NCBI GenBank assembly: GCA_009763385.1
Contig: CM019827.1
Coordinates: 95,826,177-95,890,176, forward strand
Source: Coix lacryma-jobi var. lacryma-jobi
Taxonomy: Eukaryota > Streptophyta > Magnoliopsida > Poales > Poaceae
DNA: 64,000 bases
Direction of reading: 5' to 3'
Position numbers and translations under genes: made by a program. Below, piece by piece: positions 11,032 to 20,941 of this stretch. Position 1 is the stretch's first letter. The number at the start of each line of letters is the position of its first letter. The notes beneath the pieces are model-generated. The model was given only the letters and a program-made list of their open reading frames with translations, was not told the DNA's origin and made no database searches.

Positions 11032-12564
11032 TGAAAGGTCCTAAATGGCTAGAGGGGGGGTGAATAGCCTAATAAAAATTCTACAAAAACACTTAGAACA
11101 ACTAGTTAGACAATTACAAAGCGAAGCTTTTTGCTCTAGCTCTACTAAGTGTTGCAAGCCACCTATCCAAACAATTCTAGTAAACTATAATCACTATGGC
11201 ACACAAAAGTTATGTCATGACTCTCTAAAATAGTGAGCTAGCAAGAAGTAATTACTTCTAATTAGAGTGCTACTTCTAGCAACAAATATCTCTACACAAG
11301 AAATAACGAATGTAATGCAAAGATAGAGAGATATACCAACACCGGCAAGAGATAAACAATCACAATAAGAGTATCAAGAAACTCCAGGAGAAGTCCAAAG
11401 AAGCAAGAGACACAATGATTTTCTCCCGAGGTTCACGTGCTTGTCGGCACGCTACTCCCCGTTGTGTCGACCAACCACTTGGTGGTTCAGTGGCTAATAG
11501 GTGTTCACAAACCTAGCTCAACATTTGAGCGCCACAAGAACCGACCCACAAATGGAGGTAACTCAATGACACGCGCAATCCACTAGAGTTACCTTTTGGC
11601 TCTTCACCGGGGAAGGCACAATACCCCTCACAAATCACCGGGAGATGGCCACGAACAATCACCAACTCGTGCCAAAGCTCCTCCGCTGCTCCAAGCCGTC
11701 TAGGTGGCGGCAACCACCAAGAGTAAAGAGAATACCCGCAGCAACAACGATCCCCAAGTGCCACTAGATGCAAACTCACAAGCAAATGCACTTGGATCCA
11801 CTCGATCTCACTTAGATTCGCGCTACCAAGCAAGGAGATGAGTGGGAGGGAATATGTCTCGCTCAAAGAGAATGCTCAAGAGGTTAGAGAGTCAAGAGCC
11901 ACCTCCCACAGCCGGCCACAACCTATTTATATGAAGAGGGGAAGTGTGACGGAACCGCCCAATAATGTGGCCCACTTGCACACGTCATCGTCATAGGGAG
12001 CCCAATGACTGTGCAAATAAAACACGTTACTGGAAAGATCCGTCGGGTGTCCCCGAGAGGACCCCGAATTACTCACGAGCCATAGGACCATCATCATGAA
12101 GGTTGGAATAATTACAACATTACAACAGTTGATACAAAATACCATCGGAGTGCGGAAGCAAGATAGATAAACTTTACAAATTAAGAAGATGTTACGTTTT
12201 ACATAAAAATAACTGGTATTGCGGAAGTAGAGTAGTATGACAGAACCACACTTAGGCGGAGTACCTAAGTTGGAGAAGAGGAACAACCAGATCACGTCAA
12301 GCCTACTGACATGATCATGATCAACACCACCTTATAGAAACCTGCAACAGGGGATTAACAAACTCTGAGTACTGGGGTACTCAACAAGACTTACCCGACT
12401 AAAGAAAAAGGGAGAAGACTCAGGAATGAAAGGCTTAGGGTAGTCAAGGTAAGGCTTAAGTGTTTTGCAGAAAAAGCATTTTGTAAACCTTGTTTTATTT
12501 TGGAAAGATTCAAGCATTTCTCAATTCTTCATTGTCCATGATTCATTTTACATTTCAAAACATA

Positions 12565-13150
12565 CCTAGTTGAGAACCACTCTCCGTTGACAGTCAGTGA
12601 CCAAGTCTCCATAACCGAGGAGCAACGTTAATCCGGATAAATAATACTCAGCTGAGGATCCCTATCCACACTGCATATGTAGCACCCAAGCTTGCATATG
12701 CCAACTCGTCTACCACGATTCCTCCAAGATTGGGCCCGGTCCTACGCTACCCGGAAGTACAGTACACCACTCCTATCCAGGTACGACGACCACGTGGGTA
12801 CATGCTACTTCCGCCATCTCTCCACTCCCAGTGCGCGGTTGTCGGTCCAATAAAGGATTCCTCGGAGCCAGAGCTTTCCGTAGTATGTGAATAGTTGCAA
12901 GTCTTGGCCAGCAAGCCCCCATACGGATGGTCCCTACATTTTTCCGCCAGCGACAAGCACCTCGGGACTCTAACCCAAGAGTACAGGTCCTGTCGGTTTT
13001 TCAACCCTGTCCCGGTCGGTGTCAACTGTTGAATCCTGGACTACAACATGACGGCACCGTACGCGCGGACAACCTCTTCTCGACAATGACCACTTGCTAG
13101 CTAGGTAAGCAGTCATCGAACGGGAAGTAAAGCCAAATTCCCATAAAGAT
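12565..13150. repeat. Highly conserved segment shared with the other gypsy solo LTR
   Basis: Nearly identical to about 31,280-31,870: over the central 279 bp (12,747-13,025 versus 31,459-31,737) I see no difference, and a 9-bp indel lies just before it. The rest of the two LTRs is much more diverged. The 92-codon minus-strand frame here is identical in both copies but has no recognisable protein features. Confidence 0.8.
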
Positions 13151-14288
13151 TCTTTGAGTGATCACACTTTTGAAAATGGCATTTTATTGCAAATCTATAG
13201 TATAGCATCACTAAGCATTTTGCAAATAGTTTTAAAGCAGGGCTGGTGGATCTTCTGGTGGAGGTAAATAATGCAGGTAATAGGTCATCACACAACTCCT
13301 ATAACCTAATGCAGTAGTTTAACTCAAAAGCATTTAAGGAAAATTTTTTATAAATCCAAGGAAGGGTTAAATGCACCGGGGCTTGCCTTGAAGAGCAAAA
13401 AGGACAGGCTTGGGGTCGGCAGTGCAGGTGTCGGAGCTCGGGGTTGCCTCAGGGGTAGGTCCGTCAGCGGCTGCTTCGACTTTGACGCCTTATCCTTTGG
13501 TCACTATACGGATGCAATGATGTATGCTCATGAGAATGCTGACATGAACAATAAGGTGCAAGACAATTCTACTGATTCAAGAATATAAGAATTTTCTATA
13601 AAGGACATAGAGTTATTATTTCTTTCTTTTAGCAATATTAGTTAAAACCATTAACCAAACTATGCATCATCATAACATGGCATCACAAACATCATAGACC
13701 AGAGGGTGGGATCTATGAACAGCAAACAATTCCAAAAGTCACATCACAGGTCAATCAATATAAACCCTAATCATTTTTTTATTTTCTTTAATTTATTTAA
13801 AAAGGTCATTTTTGCAGTTGCTCCAAAAATTACCAAATTAATCTCATAAGATCATTATGGCATAAATAGATGGCAAAACAAATTTCATAATTTTTGGAGT
13901 TCATTAAGGTGCTCAAATAATTCCAGACATTCAATTAAGAAAAGGCACTATTCAACTATTTAAATAAATGCTCAAAAATCAACTTGCTCCAAATGACTTC
14001 AAAATTTCACCAGAGGCTCAGAATGGCATAACTAGCTCACAAAAATTATCTCAAGATTTTTGGAGCTATAAATAACTCTCCAAAAATCCAAAACCATTCA
14101 TTTCTTAATTAAAAGGGAGATTTTTCATTTTCAAATTTTTGCACAAAAACCAAGTTTCATATTTTTCTAAAATACTTCAGGACATAAAGAGTTTACCATC
14201 AAAATTTCAGAATTTTTGGATCAACACAGAAAATCACACAAAAAGATGAAAACTGAACATTATTCACATTTTAAAAGAAAAAGGAAAA

Positions 14289-15170
14289 AAAACAGTGCTC
14301 GCCCTGCTCGTCGCCGGCGGCCGGACAGCGGCGGCGCTGGCTACGCCGGGCAAGGCGAGGCTCGGCAGGCGAAACCAAGGGCATGGGAGGCTTCAGGGAG
14401 CTCACCGGCGTCGATTAAGGAGCTCGGTGAGGTGAGGGAAGGGACGGAGGAGGATGGTCGACGGTGACCGACGGACGGCTCACGACGGCGATCGGCGCTC
14501 CGGCGATCCTGCGCATAACACGAGACCGCAAGGGCCTGGTTAGAGTCGCAAGGGAGTAAGGAAGATGAAACAGGGGCCGGGGAGGGATGATCATGGCCGG
14601 AGAGGGAGTATTTCCCGAACCCGAGCTCGCCGGGCTTTCGCCGGAGATGGGAACGGCGAGCTACGCCGGGCGATAGGAGGCGGTAGAGACCAAATTGAGG
14701 GGTGGGGAAGCTTCACGAGCTCAAGACGGAGCTGTTGGGCTAGGTGGTTGGGCGGCGGGAGCTTCGGAGTGGGCTGGCGACTGCGGCGGAGACGAGTGAG
14801 GAGCTCGGACTCCGGCGGTCCCTTTTATAGGCACGGTCGGGAATGGTAGAGAGCACGGGATGGTGTGGATGAGCTCGGCCGAGGCATGCGCACTCGATTG
14901 CAGGCTGGCGGGAAGGACGGCGTGCAGTCGGGGCCTGGGCGTGAGGTCGCCGACGATGGCCACGCGGCGGCGATGCTCTGGGCGCTGTAGGGGACGGGAG
15001 CGGAGGTCAGCGCTCGCGTGCGGGAGGAGAATGATGGCGGGGTCAGCGGCGGCAGGTTGGAGGCGCGCGTGCAGCTGCCAGGCGTGCGGCGTGCGCAGCG
15101 CCGGCGAGCGCCATGGCCGGCCCCCCTACGGCGAGGAAGATGAACAGCGCTATGTCCCTAGGGTTTGACT
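14289..15170. other. GC-rich central block of gypsy solo LTR 1
   Basis: A GC-rich stretch inside an AT-rich LTR, with many CG dinucleotides. The corresponding block in the second LTR (32,650-33,910) has a quite different sequence and a 49-bp minisatellite. Open frames here are by-products of base composition. Confidence 0.6.
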
Positions 15171-16043
15171 TTTGGCTGATCTCTGTATTTTGCAAATTAC
15201 TCCCAAAATTTGAACTGCACAGGAAAAACTCAAAATACCAAAGTTGTGCAGAAAAATGAGATCTACAACTTTGTCAATAAGAACATCTTCAAAATCCAAA
15301 CAGTTTTTGAACTATATTTGAAATCAGAAAAGGGGACACTTTTGAAATTTGAATAAATTCACAATTACTTTGGATTTTAAACTGAAACTTGAAAATCTGC
15401 AAATATGAAAGTTGTTTCTTTTGTCAAAACCTACAACTTTGCTAATACACACTTTTTCTGAAACTCAATAGTTTTTGAAATAATTTTGAAAACTCAAAAA
15501 GGGACAAAAACTGGAGTTTGAATGAATTTGAAATTACTTCAAATTTTGCATGGAAACTTGAAAATTTGTAAATACCAAAGTTGCTCATCTTGATCAGATC
15601 TACAACTTTGCTTTTTGAACTAACCCCAAATTTTGAATAGTTTTTGAATGAATAAAAGAGGGGTAAAACTATAAATTGGAAATTAGGGTTTTTACAAAAG
15701 GAAAACCAATTCTCTTTTGAATTTTGAACTTTGATTAACTCAACAAAACATCAGAGCACAAATCTGAATAAGAAATACATAGAACTAGACACAGAAGTGA
15801 AATTACCATTTTGCCCTTTTAGGAAGATTTGGGCATTTAGGGTTTTCGAAAAAGAGATCACTACACAAGTCATCTCAGAAAAAGGTAAATGCAGAACAAG
15901 CATTAGGCAAACATAAATGCATGGCAAGAATGATTAATGACTAAAGATGATGACATGTCAGGTTAATTCATATTAAACACCAGAGGTGTTACAGGAAGAC
16001 AACAAGTCGTTCTCCCCTTTTCCCGAGCTTCCACGCCTACGGT

Positions 16044-16390
16044 CGGTACTACCGACGCAAGGGCCAGTACTACCGGCGGTCCAAAAGACCGTTAGAAATG
16101 ACTTTCTAACACGGTCGGTAGTAGGGTCGGTACTACCGGCCCCGGTACTACCGGCCTTATAGCAGTACTACCGGTAGGCCAAATCTAGATCTACACAGAA
16201 CGCTCTCAAACTTCCTCCAAACCTCGGTACCACCGACCCCTAGGGTCAGTACTACCGTGGCCCGGTACTACCGGCCATATGGCGGTACTACTAGTAGGCC
16301 AAACTATCTCCCGAACAGAGAGTTTGCGCGCTGCGTACAGGGGTCGGTAGTAGGGTCGGTACTACCGACTTCAGGGCGGTACTACCGACT
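16044..16390. repeat. CGGTACTACCG palindrome array in the solo Sirevirus LTR
   Basis: At least eight copies of the odd palindrome CGGTACTACCG or one-base variants. Starts at 16225 and 16247 are 22 bp apart; others fall 13, 15, 20 or 21 bp apart. The same array, including the 15- and 20-bp steps, is in the LTR at 34,795-36,798. Confidence 0.85.
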
Positions 16391-17092
16391 TCAGCATTCT
16401 GAACTCCTCGCTAAAACGGCCATAACTCTTAGCTCCGAACTCCGATTTCGATGATCTTGGACATTTTGGAAAGCTTATTCAGAGGGATACACATCCCACA
16501 TACAAAGCTAATCCAACTAACAAAGGGTTAGTACAGAATTCTAATCCAAGATCCATCGCTTCTCTTTTTCAACCAAAGCTTTCTCCGAAAACTTCTCCGA
16601 GTTGATCCAATTCAACTCCACCACCTTCTCCTTTGCAAATGTGTTAACACCAACAAGTGTACATCATCATGTGCATGTGTGTTAGAATTTTCACAATCAT
16701 TTTCAAAGGATTAGAGGTTAGCACACTAGGTCCTAATGCATATGCATGTATGAATTCACCTAGTGGCACTTGATAACTGCAATCACCGAGATAGTCCCCT
16801 CTTAATAGTACGGCTATCTATCCTAAACACACTCACACCCTCTATGGTGTCTTGAGTGCCAAAACAAAATCCCTATTTATGCCTTTGCCTTGATCTCCAT
16901 AGGGTTTTGCTTTTCTCTTCTTCTCTTTCCAAATGTGGAGCACTTGATCCATCTTTTGGTCATCACCACCAATACCATGATCATCATCTAGCTCCCACAC
17001 TTGGTGTGTACCAACCTAGCTCATAAACACCTCATGACAAAGGTTAGTACCCTAGGTGACATCAATTATCCAAAACCAAACAAGGACTTTCA

Positions 17093-18383
17093 GAGTTGCA
17101 GAGCAAAAATGATCCAGAATTCAATGCAGCTATTCAGACTTGCTACAACTTTGAGCTAGCTCTGATTATGTGTTTCTCTTATGATTGGAACAGGGAGGTT
17201 CTTGCTCAATTCCATGTTACATACTTCTGGGATGGTGAGAAAGATGAAATACACTGCATGACAGATGATAAGCATTGAAAGATAGACTATGTCACCTTCC
17301 ACAAGCTCTTGAGATACAGTGATGAGCACCTTGGATATGAGAGGATCCATGATGAAGGTGTCAGGAGACTAGAGCCTTTTGAGGTGAGCTTCATGTGGGA
17401 AAATCAGGGTATTGTCTCTGACTAGACCAGGACAAACTTGAGGAGCTATTACTACATTATGAACAATATGTTTGTCACAACCCTCAACCCTAAGGACAAT
17501 GCAACAAATCTGTATGGAAAAATTACAAATGTGTTGTCCAGATTTCCTAGTGGCACAGTTTTTAATGTCCCCAGGTGGATTTGGGATGAGCTAAGAGTAG
17601 CTATTCATGATGGCAGAAGGAAACTTCCCTATGCACCCTACCTTATGTATATGATTGAGAGGGTTACAGGTGTCCAATATCGCAAAGACTGTGAGCACAC
17701 TTCCTACAACATTAAGAAGAAGAAGGGAGGTAGTGAGAGGGACAAGGCCGTAGCTGAAGAACCTGTACATGATGATGTGCCACAGCTGTTTGGTCCAGAT
17801 CCTACTAGTGCAAGAAAGAAGAAGATTGATAGCAGATGGCACAAGATGAGTACTTATCTAAAGGGCATTTTTACACGTAGTGCATATCAGTCCAAGATGG
17901 CTTATGAGGATAGGATGGAGAGGAGACAGGAGGGCAGAGCAGCTAGAGAGAGAGAGAGCAGGACTACCACCTTTGCCACCTATTCTGTCACCTCCCAGAG
18001 TTGATCTTCCACACATGTCTGACACTTCCTCTGATGATGAAGAACAGGCTGAAAGGAGGGATCAACATCCTCACTGGCAGCCAAAGCCACAGTATCAGGG
18101 GCATGAGTATTATGATCCATCTACTTACTTTGGACATCCCCCTCCTCAGAGCTCTACCCGGCACCACAGTTCCCCATAGTCAGTGATGAGATTCCAGCTA
18201 GGGAGCAGGCTCCAGAGGCTTAGGCAGCTCATTTTCTCTACCATCACACCTACAGCAGGAAAGCTTCAGCAAACTTTCCAGGCTCATCTTCTCAGCCACA
18301 GGAGCACGGCAGCAACGACGAGTGACTTCGCCTTCTTTTCTCTTCTCTTTTTGGCGCTTGATGCCAAAGGGGGAGAAAATTAG
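17093..18383 (+). pseudogene. ORF3 of the outer element, 3' part
   Basis: Continues ORF3 in the same frame after the solo LTR. It has stops at 17,276-17,278 and at the TAG in 17,420-17,425, and an open run from 17,438 to 18,003 rich in Arg, Lys and Glu. A GA-dinucleotide run (17,945-17,960) is the likely site of a frameshift: beyond it the acidic, Pro/His-rich sequence continues in another frame, which is stopped near 18,178 and then ends at 18,383. The last residues, DAKGGEN, are encoded by a stretch that is also a PPT-like purine tract. The function is unknown. Confidence 0.65.
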
Positions 18384-18646
18384 GGGGGTCAATCGTTTTT
18401 CAACGTCATTGACATCAGCAGCTGCGCTTCATGATCAGATCCGATGAGAGTAGTTTCTAGGTTGTGAGAAATGTTGAAAAACTATTTTTAAGTTGTAATA
18501 AGTTTAAGCTTTTGACTTAGTTTCCTTCGGATTTGGACTTGTATTTGAGGTTACTGTTTTAGCTTGTCATCCTTTATGGTTAAGTTGCTTTAGTTGCATA
18601 TTAAGTGTTGTGGAAATTTGGCTCTGTTCTGTTTTGTGGATGTTGG

Positions 18647-18681
18647 GCGACAGTGTCGCTCTGCCTGGGCGACAGTGTCGC
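18647..18681. other. Palindrome pair 3, 22-bp spacing
   Basis: GCGACAGTGTCGC at 18647-18659 and 18669-18681, both perfect, with a 9-bp spacer. Confidence 0.92.
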
Positions 18682-18783
18682 CCATAGCTTCTGAAGCCAA
18701 ATTTTGTTTAGTTTTGACTGACATGTTGCTTGTGATAATATTAGTTCATGTGTTCAGTTTCATGTTCAGTTGCCCATAGCTGG

Positions 18784-18899
18784 CATGGATGTAGGGGGAG
18801 GCCCCATTTTCACCTAAAATTGTGAAACTTGACTTTAAAGTCAAGTCTGAGAATTCAAATCCTTATTCACAATTTCAGGGGGAGGCTCCTACATCCATG
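18784..18899. other. 116-bp foldback with a 20-bp perfect palindrome
   Basis: Three nested inverted repeats: CATGGATGTAGG (18784-18795) with CCTACATCCATG (18888-18899), AAATTGTGAA (18817-18826) with TTCACAATTT (18866-18875), and the perfect palindrome ACTTGACTTTAAAGTCAAGT (18827-18846). Two PPT-like GGGGGAGG tracts lie in the two arms in direct orientation, so they do not pair with each other. Confidence 0.85.
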
Positions 18900-18962
18900 T
18901 GTCGAAAATCTCAGTTATCTATATTCCTTTTATGTAAGCTCTAATTTGGTTGTCATCAATCA

Positions 18963-18978
18963 CCAAAAAGGGGGAGAT
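18963..18978 (+). promoter_or_regulatory. Polypurine tract of the outer element
   Basis: AAAAAGGGGGAGAT abuts the TG that starts the 3' LTR. This is the plus-strand priming site in Ty1-copia elements. Confidence 0.88.
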
Positions 18979-19319
18979 TGTAAGAGCAATCAAGCCACCT
19001 TGTGGGTTTTGGTGTTGATGATCACCGAATTAGGGAACTAATGAGATTTATCGAGATGACAAGCAGGGAATGCAAAACGATGTTGGTGAACAAGTTGCAG
19101 GCACCCCACAATTCTTAAAGGATGGCTTGCTGGACTCAGGAGCTTTAAATTCATTTTACTTTTGAATCTTGAGTTTAGGAAAAGCCGTACTATTAAGGGG
19201 GATTCTAGGTTAGTTGGTCAAGTGTGCAACCAAATGCTCAAATCCATACCAAACGCATCCTTATATCCAACCAAAGCAGCCAGCCAAAATTCAGATCAAT
19301 CCAAGCTAGTTTGGTAGGA

Positions 19320-19354
19320 GCGACAGTGTCGCTCTTAATGAGCGACAGTGTCGC
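19320..19354. other. Palindrome pair 4, 22-bp spacing, in the LTR
   Basis: GCGACAGTGTCGC at 19320-19332 and 19342-19354. Each is extended by one base to GAGCGACA/TGTCGCTC arms. Confidence 0.92.
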
Positions 19355-20082
19355 TCACTGTTTACCGTTGGGAAGTCGCTCGTATTTATACAGCAGCTTC
19401 CTCTCACAAAGGTTATCTTCTTACTCTGTGCATTCACTCCTATTCGAACAGACCAAAGCTCTCCCTTCTCTCCTCCATTGGAGCTCCCACCTTCCTCGAG
19501 CCGATCTGCAAATCCCACCAGCAAATCTTGAGAAAAAGGGCAGCAAAGACCAATCGAAGAGCAGATCCACTGGTTCCCAAAGTTTGAGAGCATTTGGTGC
19601 ACGTTTGGCCGGCGACCCTAGGGTTTGTTACTCTTGGAGCTTGCTCCTAGCCGGCTCGGCGTCGCCCTTGAAGTGCCAACTCGCGTGGCAACCTTGGGAG
19701 GTTTGTAATCTCACTCTGCAGCAAAGAAATCACTCTCTCACCTCAAGAGTTAACTCTCTTGATTTGAGATCGAGGGAAGGACCAACCTTTGTGGTGACGT
19801 CCAATCCTTTTGTGGATACCTCAACAACGTGGACTTAGGCAAGCCTTTGTGGCGAGCTGAACCACGGGATAAATAACTTGTCTCGCGTGCTTCAGTTTAT
19901 TTACTGCAGTTCTTGTTGTTAAGTAGTTGCTAGGGTTGGTTTATTAGATCTCTAAGTTTCTACACTTTTTGTGGGAGCCAGTCTTCGAGCTGGACTTGAG
20001 CTTAGTTTTCTGTCAGTAGTTTTCTGCTAGTGAGTAGTTTATCTCAGTCAAGTTTCAGCTTCAACAGATTTATATTTGTCAG

Positions 20083-20117
20083 GCGACAGTGTCGCCCGTT
20101 CAGAGTGACAGTGTCGC
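20083..20117. other. Palindrome pair 5, 22-bp spacing, near the LTR end
   Basis: GCGACAGTGTCGC at 20083-20095 and GTGACAGTGTCGC at 20105-20117. Confidence 0.9.
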
Positions 20118-20202
20118 CCGATGTTCTGACATCTGTTCGAAGTGATATTTGACAGGCCTATTCACCCCCCTCTAGGCCATTTACCCTTCCAGAGATCCTA
20201 CA

Positions 20203-20941
20203 GTATTTTTAAGCGGGCTTTTTGGTATTTCGGTTGCATGGTACAAGCCTTCAAGCATTGTCGACCTCTACTTTTGTGTGGATGGTACTTTCTTAACTGG
20301 CCAGTACAGAGGTACGTTACTAACAACCATAGGGGTTGATGGCAACAACCAAGTCATGCTTATTGTTTTCGCTCTTGTCGAATCAAAGAACAACGAAAGC
20401 TGGTTGTGGTTCCTGGAGTTATTGAAACATGCCCTTGTCGAACAAAGGGAGAATGTCAATGTGATGCATGATCGCAATGCACGTTTATTGAATGCGGTGG
20501 ACAAGTTGAAGAATGGTAGAGATCCAAAGGTCCAGTGGCCTGATATACAAAGTCGGTGGTGCATGAGGCCTCTGGCTAGTAATTTCTACAAGCAGTTCTG
20601 GAGCAAGCGCCTGATGGACCTATTTAAAGGCTATGCAAGCAAAACTAGAAAAAAATGATTTCCTTTGGTAACAGTTAGATGAGTTCACCACAAGCCACAT
20701 GAAAGAGGTGCGTCGTCAACCAGCTGTGGAACGAGAGGAGGAGCCGCAAGGCCTTCCTCCCGATCCTACCGAGCCGAAAAGCAAAACTCGGCGGTGTAAG
20801 GGGGAGGTCTTTAAAGTGTTTCTCAGAGTGGATTAAACAGGAGACCATCGAGAATGGTCATTGTTGCATGACACATATGGTGCACGTGGCATAATGACAA
20901 CGAATCTAGTTGAGGTTTACAACTGAGTGCTAAAAGAAACA
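20203..20941 (+). pseudogene. MuDR-type (MULE) transposase fragment
   Basis: Encodes a piece of the Mutator-like transposase catalytic domain: an FGCMVQAFKHCRP-like stretch, DGTFLTGQYRGTLL with the first catalytic Asp, a WFLELLKHAL helix, HDRNARLLNAV, and SRWCMRPLASNF. The reading changes frame near 20,270, just before DGTFL. Further homologous-looking coding with changes of frame runs to the junction (GIMTTN-like sequence near 20,890). It is cut at both sides, by the outer element on the left and by the minus-strand Sirevirus LTR on the right. No terminal inverted repeats are seen. Confidence 0.8.

Larger units (their letters stand above)
11945..15993 (-). mobile_element. Solo LTR of a Ty3-gypsy (Del/Tekay-type) element, 4,049 bp
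   Basis: On the minus strand it begins TGTAACACCTCTGGTG and ends GGTTCCGTCACA, the terminal style of long-LTR gypsy elements in grasses. The target duplication GGAAG is perfect (11,940-11,944 and 15,994-15,998). A second copy with the same ends is at 30,631-34,761. No gag-pol remains. The middle is GC-rich (about 14,290-15,170), with AT-rich flanks full of AAATTTTGAA-like sequence. The lineage call is from end sequence and length only. Confidence 0.92.
11032..17092 (-). mobile_element. Solo Sirevirus LTR inserted in ORF3, itself carrying a gypsy solo LTR
   Basis: On the minus strand it begins TGAAAGTCCTTG and ends GGACCTTTCA; on the plus strand it begins TGAAAGGTCC. The 5-bp target duplication GAGTT is perfect at 11,027-11,031 and 17,093-17,097. 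After removing the inner insertion and its duplication it is about 2,007 bp. No internal coding region or primer-binding site remains, so it is a solo LTR left by LTR-LTR recombination. It carries an array of CGGTACTACCG palindromes (16,044-16,390) and the C-rich LTR end (GGGGGGGTGAATAG on the plus strand). The family resembles the LTR at 34,795-36,798. Confidence 0.92.
18384..18962 (+). other. Spacer between ORF3 and polypurine tract
   Basis: Non-coding. It holds palindrome pair 3, a 116-bp foldback and several GGGGGAGG tracts (18,792, 18,878), a pattern known in Sireviruses as multiple polypurine tracts. Confidence 0.75.
1..20202 (+). mobile_element. Outer Sirevirus-type Ty1-copia element, 5' part off window, nested
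   Basis: The order pol end, non-coding spacer, third ORF, purine-rich tracts, polypurine tract and 3' LTR is that of Sirevirus-lineage Ty1-copia elements, which carry an extra ORF after pol. Own pieces are 1-1709, 9969-11031, 17093-20202; the rest is later insertions. Five pairs of the palindrome GCGACAGTGTCGC occur in its spacers and LTR and tie the pieces together. The 5' LTR, gag and most of pol lie left of the window, so its target duplication cannot be tested; the 5 bp after the 3' LTR are GTATT. It inserted into a MuDR-type transposase gene. Confidence 0.85.
18979..20202 (+). repeat. 3' LTR of the outer Sirevirus-type element (1,224 bp)
   Basis: Begins TGTAAGAGC right after the polypurine tract and ends GATCCTACA. 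It carries two GCGACAGTGTCGC pairs (19320 and 20083) and the C-rich end TTCACCCCCCTCTAGG shared by the other Sirevirus LTRs. The 5' partner is outside the window. Confidence 0.85.

Noticed and set aside
12747..13025. Identical 92-codon minus-strand frame in both gypsy LTRs (also 31,459-31,737) as a gene
   Set aside because: No protein features; identity extends beyond the frame into flanking DNA, so it reflects DNA similarity and not coding.
16044..16390. Regular short repeats as a CRISPR array
   Set aside because: The repeats are 11-bp palindromes in a plant LTR with very short, variable spacing; there is no cas gene and the DNA is eukaryotic.
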